In this document: positions 16,114-23,609 of the stretch, one piece after another
Numbering within the stretch: position 1 is the first letter of the stretch
How the letters are laid out: each line of letters opens with the position of its first letter
NCBI GenBank assembly: GCA_002840755.1
Contig: PHBZ01000043.1
Span: 1-45,931, forward strand
Source of the DNA: Chloroflexi bacterium HGW-Chloroflexi-10
Lineage (GTDB): Bacteria > Chloroflexota > Anaerolineae > Anaerolineales > Anaerolineaceae
Direction of reading: 5' to 3'
DNA length: 45,931 nucleotides
Notes under the pieces: generated by a model
Told to the model about the DNA's origin: nothing
What the model saw: only the letters and a program-made list of their open reading frames with translations
Databases searched by the model: none
Translations under genes and position numbers: made by a program

Positions 16114-17145
16114 TCACTTGTCTTCCATGGCGGATGATTCTGCATAGTTTTGTGCGGCGGCGGCCACATCATTGATAAATCCCTGGAAATTCTGAGTTGA
16201 CTTTTGTAAAACGCCTATCTCATCCTGGGCAGTTTTTAAAGAAATGCCGAATTGGTCCAATGTTTTTTCTGCAGAACTGAGATTGTTCTGAATTTCCTTT
16301 GTACTCAATTCCAGAACTGAAACACGGCCGGCGACCGTCTCAAGCGCATCAAGACGACTGCGCAAACCTTCCAGGTCAGTATGCATAGTCTCGCTGCGAT
16401 CACTTAGTCGGGAAATATTAGCTTGCATTTGAGCTGCATTATCGAAGGACGCATATTGTAAGCCGCCGTTTACAGCAGCCAATATTCCCAAAGTCAATAA
16501 AATAGTGATCATCATGGTTAAAAAAGCTGTAAGTAGGACTACCCCAATTAATTGATTTCGGGAAACCGAGGTTGTGGCAATTGGCTCAGCTTTTGGTGTA
16601 ACGGTTGATTGAGGCGCTTCAACATGGTTTGGTGGTATGTATGGATCAGTTTTATAGGTGTTGGTTACTGGTTCCTGTGGTGGTATTGCTTGTGCATCTT
16701 CGATAGGAATAAACACTGGATCGCTTTCTTCCATTACCGACGTTTCACTCTGCATATTTTCCACCTGTGCATCAATCGCCTCGACGTAGTTTTCTTCTTC
16801 AATATTGATGGAATCCTGTTGTGTTTCACCTGTTTTCATTTCACTTTCCACATCCAGATAAATCACATCCTCCATGGTGTTTTTATCAACATCTGCTTCT
16901 TCCTGTTCGAGAAATTCCGGATCCGTTTGCGGCGAGGGGATCTCTTTCCATAATTCGGCTGTAAGGTAAGGTCGCAATCGGTCCAAAGAACGGGGTCCAA
17001 TTCCTTGTACCTGGGTTAACTCTTCCAGGCTAGAATAGGGACGATCGGCAATAATTCCCTCCGCTAAAGATGGCCCCACGCCGGGCACATTAGTCAGTTC
17101 TTCCAAACTGGCCAGGTTAATATTTACTTTTGGTATTTCATCCAT
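16114..17145 (-). CDS. Membrane-anchored helix-hairpin-helix protein with coiled coil
   Basis: The 343-residue protein begins with a ComEA-like tandem helix-hairpin-helix unit (about 7-60: NLASLEELTNVPGVGPSLAE, then SSLEELTQVQGIGPRSLDRL), a fold that usually binds DNA non-specifically. A long acidic linker (about 65-190) leads to one transmembrane helix (about 198-232, IGVVLLTAFLTMMITILLT) and then a coiled coil (about 240-325). With the DNA-binding module ahead of a single membrane helix, the likely topology is HhH inside and coiled coil outside, the reverse of ComEA, whose HhH faces out. Function is not known. GAAAGGAG precedes the ATG. It is the first gene of a two-gene unit with the 15214-16104 protein. 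Confidence 0.75.
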   Translation of the reverse strand: MDEIPKVNINLASLEELTNVPGVGPSLAEGIIADRPYSSLEELTQVQGIGPRSLDRLRPYLTAELWKEIPSPQTDPEFLEQEEADVDKNTMEDVIYLDVESEMKTGETQQDSINIEEENYVEAIDAQVENMQSETSVMEESDPVFIPIEDAQAIPPQEPVTNTYKTDPYIPPNHVEAPQSTVTPKAEPIATTSVSRNQLIGVVLLTAFLTMMITILLTLGILAAVNGGLQYASFDNAAQMQANISRLSDRSETMHTDLEGLRSRLDALETVAGRVSVLELSTKEIQNNLSSAEKTLDQFGISLKTAQDEIGVLQKSTQNFQGFINDVAAAAQNYAESSAMEDK

Positions 17146-17339
17146 GATGAACTCCTTTCATGTATCTGGGAAGTGATGTACGTGGTGAATGCATCAGAAA
17201 ATACATGCAAGCAGGTGATAAAGTACTCCAATACACAGTACAAATTCCCATTAAAGGTACAAAATAATGTTTCATTCTGCTATCAGTATAGCTTGCCGGA
17301 GAAAGTTGTGCAAATCTTCTGGTTAAAAAGATTAATGGG

Positions 17340-17371
17340 TAAAAAAAATCCCCGCAAAATTTTGCGGGGAT
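17340..17371 (-). terminator. Intrinsic terminator of the cold-shock gene
   Basis: A perfect 12-base-pair palindromic stem (17348-17371) is followed on the minus strand by eight T. It lies 20 bases past the stop codon of the cold-shock gene. Confidence 0.92.
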
Positions 17372-17390
17372 GCAGTGGAAAATAGAACAA

Positions 17391-17600
17391 CTAAAGTGCT
17401 TCTACTTGCGCAGCCTGCGGGCCTTTGGGACCGTCTTCAATCACGAACTCGACCTGTTGACCTTCCACCAATTTGCGAAAACCTTTGCTCTGAATGGCGG
17501 AATAGTGTACGAATACATCAGGACCACTTTCGCGGGCGATAAAACCAAAACCTTTGGTTTCGTTGAACCATTTGACGGTTCCTTGAATACGTTCAGACAT
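17391..17600 (-). CDS. csp: Cold-shock domain protein
   Basis: The 69-residue product is a single cold-shock domain, an OB-fold RNA/single-stranded-DNA chaperone of the cytoplasm. Both nucleic-acid motifs are present: RNP1 as KGFGFI (residues 16-21) and RNP2 as VFVHY (about 29-33). The N-terminal TVKWFNETKGFGFI and C-terminal GPKGPQAAQV are canonical, and the length is normal. TAGGAGG lies seven bases before the ATG. A perfect promoter at 17756-17784 gives a leader of about 150 nt, as in CspA-type mRNAs whose 5' region responds to temperature. The gene is monocistronic between that promoter and its own terminator. Confidence 0.96.
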   Translation of the reverse strand: MSERIQGTVKWFNETKGFGFIARESGPDVFVHYSAIQSKGFRKLVEGQQVEFVIEDGPKGPQAAQVEAL

Positions 17601-17755
17601 TGTAGTGCCTCCTAAAAAATGAAACAGTTTGCTTTAGAAGCTTAGTGTTTTTGTCTGAAGTGATGGAATATTGCTTTGGGTGTTAAAGATCCGCAGACAT
17701 ATATTCATTAATTACTTCTTCTAAAAAACGGACGTGCTTCTTACTATATTTGCAT

Positions 17756-17784
17756 ACTATATCAGCTGGCAGAAAAAATGTCAA
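17756..17784 (-). promoter_or_regulatory. Cold-shock gene promoter and long leader
   Basis: On the minus strand TTGACA (17784-17779) and TATAGT (17761-17756) are spaced by 17 bases, a near-perfect promoter. Transcription should begin near 17749, leaving about 149 nt before the start codon at 17600. Confidence 0.85.
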
Positions 17785-17810
17785 ACTGAGGACAGGGTGA
17801 ATTTTTAGAT

Positions 17811-17839
17811 ATTACAGCAACCTGGAAATAGGCTATAAT
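17811..17839 (+). promoter_or_regulatory. murJ promoter giving a leaderless mRNA
   Basis: ATTACA (17811-17816) and a perfect TATAAT (17834-17839) are spaced by 17 bases. The -10 ends seven bases before the ATG at 17847, so the start of transcription falls on or one base before the start codon. No Shine-Dalgarno is present. Confidence 0.7.
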
Positions 17840-17846
17840 CGGCCTG

Positions 17847-19454
17847 ATGGTTCCTTCAGCTGCGCAACAATCGCAATCCAATGCCAATCACCAAATCGCC
17901 CGGGCAGCCGGAACGGTGTTTATTGCTTATGTGCTGGGCAGTGTTATTAACGTGGTGCGTGGGGTTGTTATTTTACGTACTTTTGGCACGGCAATGGACC
18001 ACGAGGCTTTTACAGCAGCCAATCGGGTCGCTGAGACTTTGTTTAACCTGGTTGCCGGGGGTGCATTGGCTTCAGCCTTTATTCCTACGTTTACCGCTTT
18101 ATTAGTACAAAAGGATAAAGAAGGCGCCTGGAAACTAGCCTCAGCGATTGTCAACCTGGTATTAATCATAGTTTCTGTCCTGGCCAGTCTTGCTGCGTTT
18201 TTTGCGCCTCAAACAGTAACTTCACTGCTGGCGCCTGGTTTTGTTAACGACTCAGAGAAATTCGAACTCACTGTTCAATTGCTGCGTGTCATTTTGCCAT
18301 CCGCGGTTATTTTTAGCATTTCCGGGTTGGTGATGGGTATGCTGAATGCGCATCAAAGTTTTTTAATCCCCGCTCTGGCCCCCTCTCTATATTCTTTGGG
18401 AATGATTTTGGGGGTTTGGTTGCTTTCGCCTGTTTTGGGGATTTTTGGATTGGCCTGGGGGGTAGTGATTGGCGCTGCTTTACATTTGATGGTGCAGATT
18501 CCTAAATTGCTGCGCCTTGGAGGGCGCTTTTTTCCTACATTGGGGCTGCGTAATCCGGTAGTAAAGGAAGTGGGAATTATGATGGCGCCGCGATTGGTAG
18601 GCGCGGCAGTAGTACAGTTAAACTTTTGGGTGAATACCCGTCTTGCTTCATACTATTCTGAAGGCAGTGTAACTGGGCTTACTTACGGTTTTATTTTAAT
18701 GATGATGGCTTTGCAGCTGTTAGCACAGACAATTGGAATTGCAATCCTGCCTACTTTCTCCATACAGGTAGCCCTGGGAAAAATGGATGAGATGCGCTCT
18801 TCACTGGCCTCTGCATTGCGTGCGCTGCTTTTATTATCCGTTCCGGCATCGTTGGGGCTGATTTTGCTTCGATATCCACTCGTCCGCTTTTTATATGAGG
18901 ATGGTGTTACATTTAATGCCGGATCGACTGATTTGATTGCCTGGGCTTTGTTATGGTATGCTGCCGGCCTAGTGGGGCATAGTCTGTTGGAAGTTCTCAG
19001 CCGGGCATTTTATGCCATGCACGATACGCGCACTCCAGTGATTGTAGGGGTAGGTGCGATGACTTTGAATATTTTGCTCAGTATTGTGTTGGGTAATGCT
19101 TTTGTACGCATTGGCTGGATGCCACATGGTGGATTGGCGTTGGCAAACAGTATTGCAACTGGGTTAGAATCAATTGTGTTATTGTTTTTGATGCGTAAGC
19201 GGTTGAAGGGATTGGATGGCAGTCGTATAGTGGCTGCGGTCTGGCGTGCACTTTTGGCGGCCACCTGTATGGGGTTGGGGATCTGGTATTTTTTACAGTT
19301 TGCCAGCGCCTGGTTACCTGTCTTTCAGGTAATTGTGGGAATCGTTGCCGGTGGTTCAATCTACGGAATCTTACTTATGGCATTGCGGGTATATGAAGTC
19401 CAATATTTGTGGAAATTGATTCATAAAAGGGTTTTGGCCCGCTTTGTACGTTGA
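17847..19454 (+). CDS. murJ: Lipid II flippase MurJ
   Basis: MurJ moves the peptidoglycan precursor lipid II across the cytoplasmic membrane. The 535-residue protein is almost entirely hydrophobic, with about 14 predicted helices, as expected for this MOP-superfamily transporter. The N-terminus is typical (ARAAGTVFIAYVLGSVINVVRG), followed by NLVAGGALASAFIPTF and, in the second half, SRAFYAMHDTRTPV, a family hallmark. The length is normal. The start at 17847 is the first ATG of the frame and lies just after a perfect -10, so translation is probably leaderless. It is divergent from the cold-shock gene, and a SagB-like oxidoreductase gene follows 55 bases later. Confidence 0.94.
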   Translation: MVPSAAQQSQSNANHQIARAAGTVFIAYVLGSVINVVRGVVILRTFGTAMDHEAFTAANRVAETLFNLVAGGALASAFIPTFTALLVQKDKEGAWKLASAIVNLVLIIVSVLASLAAFFAPQTVTSLLAPGFVNDSEKFELTVQLLRVILPSAVIFSISGLVMGMLNAHQSFLIPALAPSLYSLGMILGVWLLSPVLGIFGLAWGVVIGAALHLMVQIPKLLRLGGRFFPTLGLRNPVVKEVGIMMAPRLVGAAVVQLNFWVNTRLASYYSEGSVTGLTYGFILMMMALQLLAQTIGIAILPTFSIQVALGKMDEMRSSLASALRALLLLSVPASLGLILLRYPLVRFLYEDGVTFNAGSTDLIAWALLWYAAGLVGHSLLEVLSRAFYAMHDTRTPVIVGVGAMTLNILLSIVLGNAFVRIGWMPHGGLALANSIATGLESIVLLFLMRKRLKGLDGSRIVAAVWRALLAATCMGLGIWYFLQFASAWLPVFQVIVGIVAGGSIYGILLMALRVYEVQYLWKLIHKRVLARFVR

Positions 19455-19509
19455 TTTCTGGAAATAATATGGTAATGTAGAGGGGAACTATATTTTAGGA
19501 GGAGTGTGT

Positions 19510-20250
19510 ATGACCAATGGAATCGGTAAAGAGTTTATGGAAAAAAGTAAACCTCAATATATGGGCGAGTCTTACCAACGTCAAGGAATCCAAATGCCCC
19601 CATTGGAACTGGCTTATGATCCCACGGCTTCCCTGATCCCTTTACCGGAGGCTGACACGCTGCCGGATTATCCGATCGATTTACGGAAGGCCATAGAACA
19701 AAGAGTTTCTTTGCGCAAATATTCCGGTGAAAACCTTTCAGTAGAAGAGCTAACTTTTTTGTTGTGGACTACTCAAGGGATTAAATCGGTTTCAAATCGC
19801 CCGGTAACTTTAAGAACCGTGCCTTCTGCTGGTGCGCGGCATGCCTTTGAAACATATTTGCTGGTGAATCGAGTGGCAGGGTTAATGCCCGGATTATACC
19901 GATATATCGCTCTGGAACATGCTTTACTGCCTTTATTCGAGGATAGTGCAATCAACCAAAAAATTACTGAGGCTTCATATGATCAGCAGCAGATCAAGAC
20001 CAGTGCGGTTACCTTTATCTGGGTGGCTGTCGCAGAGCGGATGTATTGGCGCTATGGAGAACGTGGTTATCGCTATATGCATTTGGACGCAGGTCATGTT
20101 TGTCAGAATCTGTACCTTGCGGCTGAAGCAATTAACAGCGGTGTTTGCGCTATTGCTGCATTTGATGACGATAAATTGCATGCGGCCCTCGGCCTGGATG
20201 GACAAGAGTTATTCGTCATTTATATGGCTTCGCTTGGTAAACGCGTATAA
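19510..20250 (+). CDS. SagB/ThcOx-type nitroreductase-family oxidoreductase
   Basis: The 246-residue product belongs to the FMN-dependent nitroreductase superfamily, SagB/ThcOx subgroup, recognised from LRKAIEQRVSLRKYSGENLS (the R-x-S-x-R-x-Y FMN site), TVPSAGARHAFETYLLVNRV, YMHLDAGHVCQNLYLAAEA and CAIAAFDDDKLHAALGLDG. In thiazole/oxazole-modified peptide clusters such enzymes oxidise azolines to azoles, but no cyclodehydratase, precursor or transporter gene lies nearby, so a free-standing oxidoreductase role is more likely. I prefer the ATG at 19510 with TAGGAGGAG upstream; a GTG at 19504 falls within that ribosome site. The gene is probably read through from murJ and ends at a strong terminator. 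Confidence 0.88.
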   Translation: MTNGIGKEFMEKSKPQYMGESYQRQGIQMPPLELAYDPTASLIPLPEADTLPDYPIDLRKAIEQRVSLRKYSGENLSVEELTFLLWTTQGIKSVSNRPVTLRTVPSAGARHAFETYLLVNRVAGLMPGLYRYIALEHALLPLFEDSAINQKITEASYDQQQIKTSAVTFIWVAVAERMYWRYGERGYRYMHLDAGHVCQNLYLAAEAINSGVCAIAAFDDDKLHAALGLDGQELFVIYMASLGKRV

Positions 20251-20263
20251 TTTTTTTGCGGAT

Positions 20264-20296
20264 AAAAAACAGCCCTCGTTTTGAGGGCTGTTTTAA
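20264..20296. terminator. Bidirectional terminator between the SagB-like and LCP genes
   Basis: A nine-base-pair ACAGCCCTC/GAGGGCTGT stem with loop GTTTT, extended by flanking A and T runs, lies between convergent genes. Confidence 0.88.
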
Positions 20297-20309
20297 GTAA
20301 TTTTTTTAG

Positions 20310-21779
20310 TTATTGCAACGGGTTTGTAGAGACGTAGTTAGCCCAATCATTTCCCAGAATAACAGTCAAATCAAATTGGCCATTCAGATCGGTACGATTA
20401 TATAAACGTGGTTTACTCAAACCGGCTGCTTCAAACATATCAAAGATAGCCTGTACGGTGGCGGGTTTGCCGTTATACAAATAAATTGTGGTGATATCGC
20501 TGGCTTCGCCATTTGTTTCTTCCTGAATATTAAAACCACGGTCACGCAGGTAGGTGGCGGTGCTGGCTGCTAAACCAGTGAGCCAACTGCCATTCTGGAT
20601 GGATAGGCGCGCATTTTCTGCTTTCACCAGGGAAAAAGGGTCGGAGGTAACAGCAGGGTCCGTACTTTCGGCGAGAGTAGCTGGTCCAACTGGTCCACCG
20701 GTGGTAAATGCTTCATCACGCAGCAGGCGGATTTTGTCGGGAATGGGGATGAGAATATCCAGACCATCCGGGGATTTGCCAAATTGTACACAGCTTGGAT
20801 CAATCACAACTGTTTTTATTTTTGACCGGTCAATATTAATGGCAAAAGTTGCTAGTTGGAAAGCTTCATCAAAACTGAGATTGGTATGGATTCCAGCAGC
20901 AATTTCCTGATAGAGGATGGGTGCCTTAGCAATTAGGGTAGGCAGCATAGTGTAATCTAAAATACGGTCACGGATGGCAAGGACCACTTCTTGTTGGCGG
21001 GATGCGCGGTCAAAATCTCCGCCTTCAGTGTAACGCGCACGCGCATACGCCAGAGCCAAATTTCCCGGCAAGGTAACTGTTTCGCCAGCGATTAATTCTT
21101 GCTTATAATCACTACCAATTACCGCAAGAGTAACATTCTGAGTGGGTGTAATGTGGATACCTTTAAGTTCATCAATAAAACGCTCGAAGGCCATAAAGTC
21201 GATTTGGGCATAATAACTGATAGGAACACCAAGGAATTGCTCGACGGTTTCCATTGCCAAAGCCGGTCCACCTCCGGGCAGGTCATAAATCTCGCCCAGA
21301 TAATATGCAGTATTGATTTTGTTATAATCAAATCCAGGTACATTAACCCACATATCCCGCGGAACTGACATGATTGAAGCAGTATGTGAAAGCGGGTCGA
21401 GGGATAAGAGCATCATGGTATCAGTGCGGGCAACTTCGCCAGCTTCCCAATCACGGTAATCCAGACCCATTACCAGAATGGTAACCCGGCTAGTGCCGTC
21501 CCAGGGTTCCGGGGTGGGTCCACCTTCAGGTTGAACCGGGCCAGCAGGCAGGGTTGCCACGATTTCACCTGAATTCGAAGGATCACCTGATTGAGGATCA
21601 ATAGCCAAACCTTCTAATGGTGTTATTGTCCAGCCAGTGACGATATTCTTAACCAGGTTAAAAACAGCTACTGATGAAGCTATCGCTAATACGATAAAAA
21701 CCACCAGAATGATGACGGTTATTTTGTCAAATACTATGGGGCGACGACTGCGCCGGGTTGTACGATTAATTTGTGCCAT
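20310..21779 (-). CDS. LytR-CpsA-Psr (LCP) family cell-wall polymer ligase
   Basis: LCP proteins transfer lipid-linked anionic or capsular polymers onto peptidoglycan outside the membrane. The 489-residue protein has a basic N-terminus, one transmembrane helix (about 20-47), a Pro/Gly-rich spacer, and the LCP domain (about 100-290) with ILVMGLDYR, RTDTMMLLSLDP, SVPRDMWVNVPG, KINTAYYLGE and YAQIDFMAFERFIDEL. The C-terminal LytR_C domain (about 395-489, LSIQNGSWLTGLAASTATYL) is also present. The Arg/Asp residues that bind the pyrophosphate group are retained. It supports a cell wall with attached secondary polymers and fits the neighbouring murJ. No clear Shine-Dalgarno precedes the ATG. Confidence 0.93.
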   Translation of the reverse strand: MAQINRTTRRSRRPIVFDKITVIILVVFIVLAIASSVAVFNLVKNIVTGWTITPLEGLAIDPQSGDPSNSGEIVATLPAGPVQPEGGPTPEPWDGTSRVTILVMGLDYRDWEAGEVARTDTMMLLSLDPLSHTASIMSVPRDMWVNVPGFDYNKINTAYYLGEIYDLPGGGPALAMETVEQFLGVPISYYAQIDFMAFERFIDELKGIHITPTQNVTLAVIGSDYKQELIAGETVTLPGNLALAYARARYTEGGDFDRASRQQEVVLAIRDRILDYTMLPTLIAKAPILYQEIAAGIHTNLSFDEAFQLATFAINIDRSKIKTVVIDPSCVQFGKSPDGLDILIPIPDKIRLLRDEAFTTGGPVGPATLAESTDPAVTSDPFSLVKAENARLSIQNGSWLTGLAASTATYLRDRGFNIQEETNGEASDITTIYLYNGKPATVQAIFDMFEAAGLSKPRLYNRTDLNGQFDLTVILGNDWANYVSTNPLQ

Positions 21780-21888
21780 ACGTTTCTCTTACATTATCCA
21801 TTTTCATTAAGCGAAATTTGGGATTGGTCAAGTTGAAGATGCAACAATTATACCAATCCATGCTTATGTAGGGTTAGTGCCCGTTTGG

Positions 21889-22110
21889 TTAATCCATCGG
21901 GGGGGGTGGAACCGGCAGTTCATTTTCTCCGGTATTCACCCATTTATCTCCTTCGTCAATCAGCATGACAGGGATATCATCTACAATTGGGTATTTACGT
22001 CCACAATCCTGGCAGATTAACCAGGATTCTTTGACCATTTTCAACAGACCATCGCTTTCGCGAACACAATTTGGACAACGCAATATATCTAAAAGATCTT
22101 GATTTACCAT
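21889..22110 (-). CDS. Trm112-like zinc-ribbon protein
   Basis: The 73-residue protein has the Trm112p fold signature: DLLDILRCPNC at the N-terminus, a second pair LICQDCGRKYPIVDDIPVML, and a Pro-rich tail. The four Cys (two CxxC) should bind zinc. Bacterial Trm112-like proteins are small partner or activator subunits for methyltransferases or stand-alone zinc ribbons; the partner here is not evident. GGAAGA lies five bases before the ATG. It is upstream of the LCP gene in transcription order but ends 110 bases before it, and the operon relation is uncertain because of the unread promoter in that gap. Confidence 0.85.
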   Translation of the reverse strand: MVNQDLLDILRCPNCVRESDGLLKMVKESWLICQDCGRKYPIVDDIPVMLIDEGDKWVNTGENELPVPPPPMD

Positions 22111-22353
22111 TTCTATCTTCCATCCTGGAACTTAAAAACTGTTTTCTATTGTACCACAAGCATAAAATCCAGTATTTTTTTATGCTTGTTCGACCAGGAA
22201 TATAGCTAAACACAGGAATGAATTCCATTGGGTCGCTGCTGTCAATCTCCCTGCCTGTTCGACTGGCTATGATCGTGTTAAAATCCATTTCGGTTTTGAA
22301 TTAGCGCCTGAGATGCAGAACAATCCGCTTTCCATAGGCAAGGAGAGACGATT

Positions 22354-22383
22354 ATGCTCAAAAAACAGGAGCTTGCATGCTAG
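22354..22383 (+). CDS. Nine-codon leader peptide overlapping the MFS transporter start
   Basis: A tiny frame MLKKQELAC begins with ATG at 22354, eight bases after a good AAGGAG ribosome site (22340-22345), and ends with TAG at 22381-22383, four codon positions into the transporter gene whose ATG is at 22377. The transporter ribosome site CAGGAG lies inside the peptide codons. Translation of the short frame would therefore control access to the downstream start. Similar arrangements precede some drug-resistance genes; here this is inference from layout only. Confidence 0.45.
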   Translation: MLKKQELAC

Positions 22384-23606
22384 ATAGAATTCGAAATACC
22401 CGCCAGGAATATCCAGCCCAATTTTGGTTAATGGCCTTTGGCATGTTGATCAGCACCATGGGCTCAAGCATGATCTGGCCATTTTTGATGATCTATGTTT
22501 CCGAAAAATTGGCCGTTGGCCTGGCAGTTGTTACCAGCCTGATGACGATCAATTCAGTTATGGCTCTTTTATTTTCGTTTTTATCAGGGGCGGTGGCTGA
22601 TCGTTTGGGACGAAAATGGGTTATGGTGATCAGTCTTTTGGGCAATGGACTTTGTTATATTCTGATGAGTTTTGCGGGCAGTCTGGCAGCTTTTGCTGTC
22701 CTGATGGGTATGCGTGGCGCATTCCACCCGTTATATCAGGTGGGATCGGATGCAATGATGGCAGATATGCTGCCCAAAGAAAAACGGGCTAATGGGTATT
22801 CGATTCTGCGAATGAGTAACAACCTGGGAATTGCGTTGGGTCCGGCGATCGGGGGTTTTATTGCCTCAGCATCGTATACGGTGGCATTTTTTATTGCCGC
22901 TGCCGGGTTGATTTTTTATGCAGTAATGCTGGCTATTTTAGCTAAGGAGACTTTAAACCGTAATGGCACCCCTCATGTAAAGCGCGAGCGTTTTGGTGGT
23001 TACAGTGCTATCTTTAAGGATAAACCTTTCATTAATTTTAATCTCATTTTTACCCTGACAACGGTTACCGCTTCTATGGTTTGGGTTTTACTGGCCGTGT
23101 ATGCCAAGCAGAACTATGGTGTTCCTGAGAAAATGTATGGGTTTATTCCCACAACAAATGCTGTAATGGTAGTTGCATTACAGTATTTCGTAACTCGGCA
23201 AACCCGGAAGCGTTCTTCCATTCCTGTAATTGCATTTGGGGCTGTTTTTTATGCAGTAGCCGCTATTATGATTGGTTTGGGCAGTGGTTTCTGGTCGTTT
23301 TGGATGGCTATGGTAGTTATGACTACCGGAGAATTGATCATGGTGCCTACAGCGACAACATTATCGGCCAATTTGGCTCCAGCGGATAAGCGTGGACGCT
23401 ATATGAGTATTCATGCAATGACATGGGGATTGGCTAATGGAATCGGCCCGGTGATGGGAGGTATACTCAGTGATACTATTTCTCCCCACGCACCCTGGTA
23501 TGGAGCCGGTGTGATAGGTTTTATGAGTGTTTTGCTGTATTTATTCTTGAACAAACGATTAAACCGTGCCGGAATCAATCCGGACCAACCAGTCTCCGCG
23601 AATTGA
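22377..23606 (+). CDS. Major facilitator superfamily transporter
   Basis: The 409-residue protein has about 12 hydrophobic helices and a clear MFS motif A between helices 2 and 3 (GAVADRLGRKWVM). Its second half-repeat carries APADKRGRYMSIHA, and the N-terminal half includes SNNLGIALGPAIGGF, a motif-C-like element typical of drug:H+ antiporters. This suggests efflux of small organic molecules, but the substrate cannot be read. CAGGAG lies five bases before the ATG and is embedded in an overlapping nine-codon leader frame. It is convergent with another MFS gene, with only three bases between stop codons, so no separate terminator fits between them. Confidence 0.9.
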   Translation: MLDRIRNTRQEYPAQFWLMAFGMLISTMGSSMIWPFLMIYVSEKLAVGLAVVTSLMTINSVMALLFSFLSGAVADRLGRKWVMVISLLGNGLCYILMSFAGSLAAFAVLMGMRGAFHPLYQVGSDAMMADMLPKEKRANGYSILRMSNNLGIALGPAIGGFIASASYTVAFFIAAAGLIFYAVMLAILAKETLNRNGTPHVKRERFGGYSAIFKDKPFINFNLIFTLTTVTASMVWVLLAVYAKQNYGVPEKMYGFIPTTNAVMVVALQYFVTRQTRKRSSIPVIAFGAVFYAVAAIMIGLGSGFWSFWMAMVVMTTGELIMVPTATTLSANLAPADKRGRYMSIHAMTWGLANGIGPVMGGILSDTISPHAPWYGAGVIGFMSVLLYLFLNKRLNRAGINPDQPVSAN

Positions 23607-23609
23607 TTT

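Noticed and set aside
15214..17145. The HhH protein as a competence ComEA
   Set aside because: In ComEA the membrane helix precedes the HhH and no ComEC or other competence genes are nearby; here the HhH is N-terminal and followed by a coiled coil.
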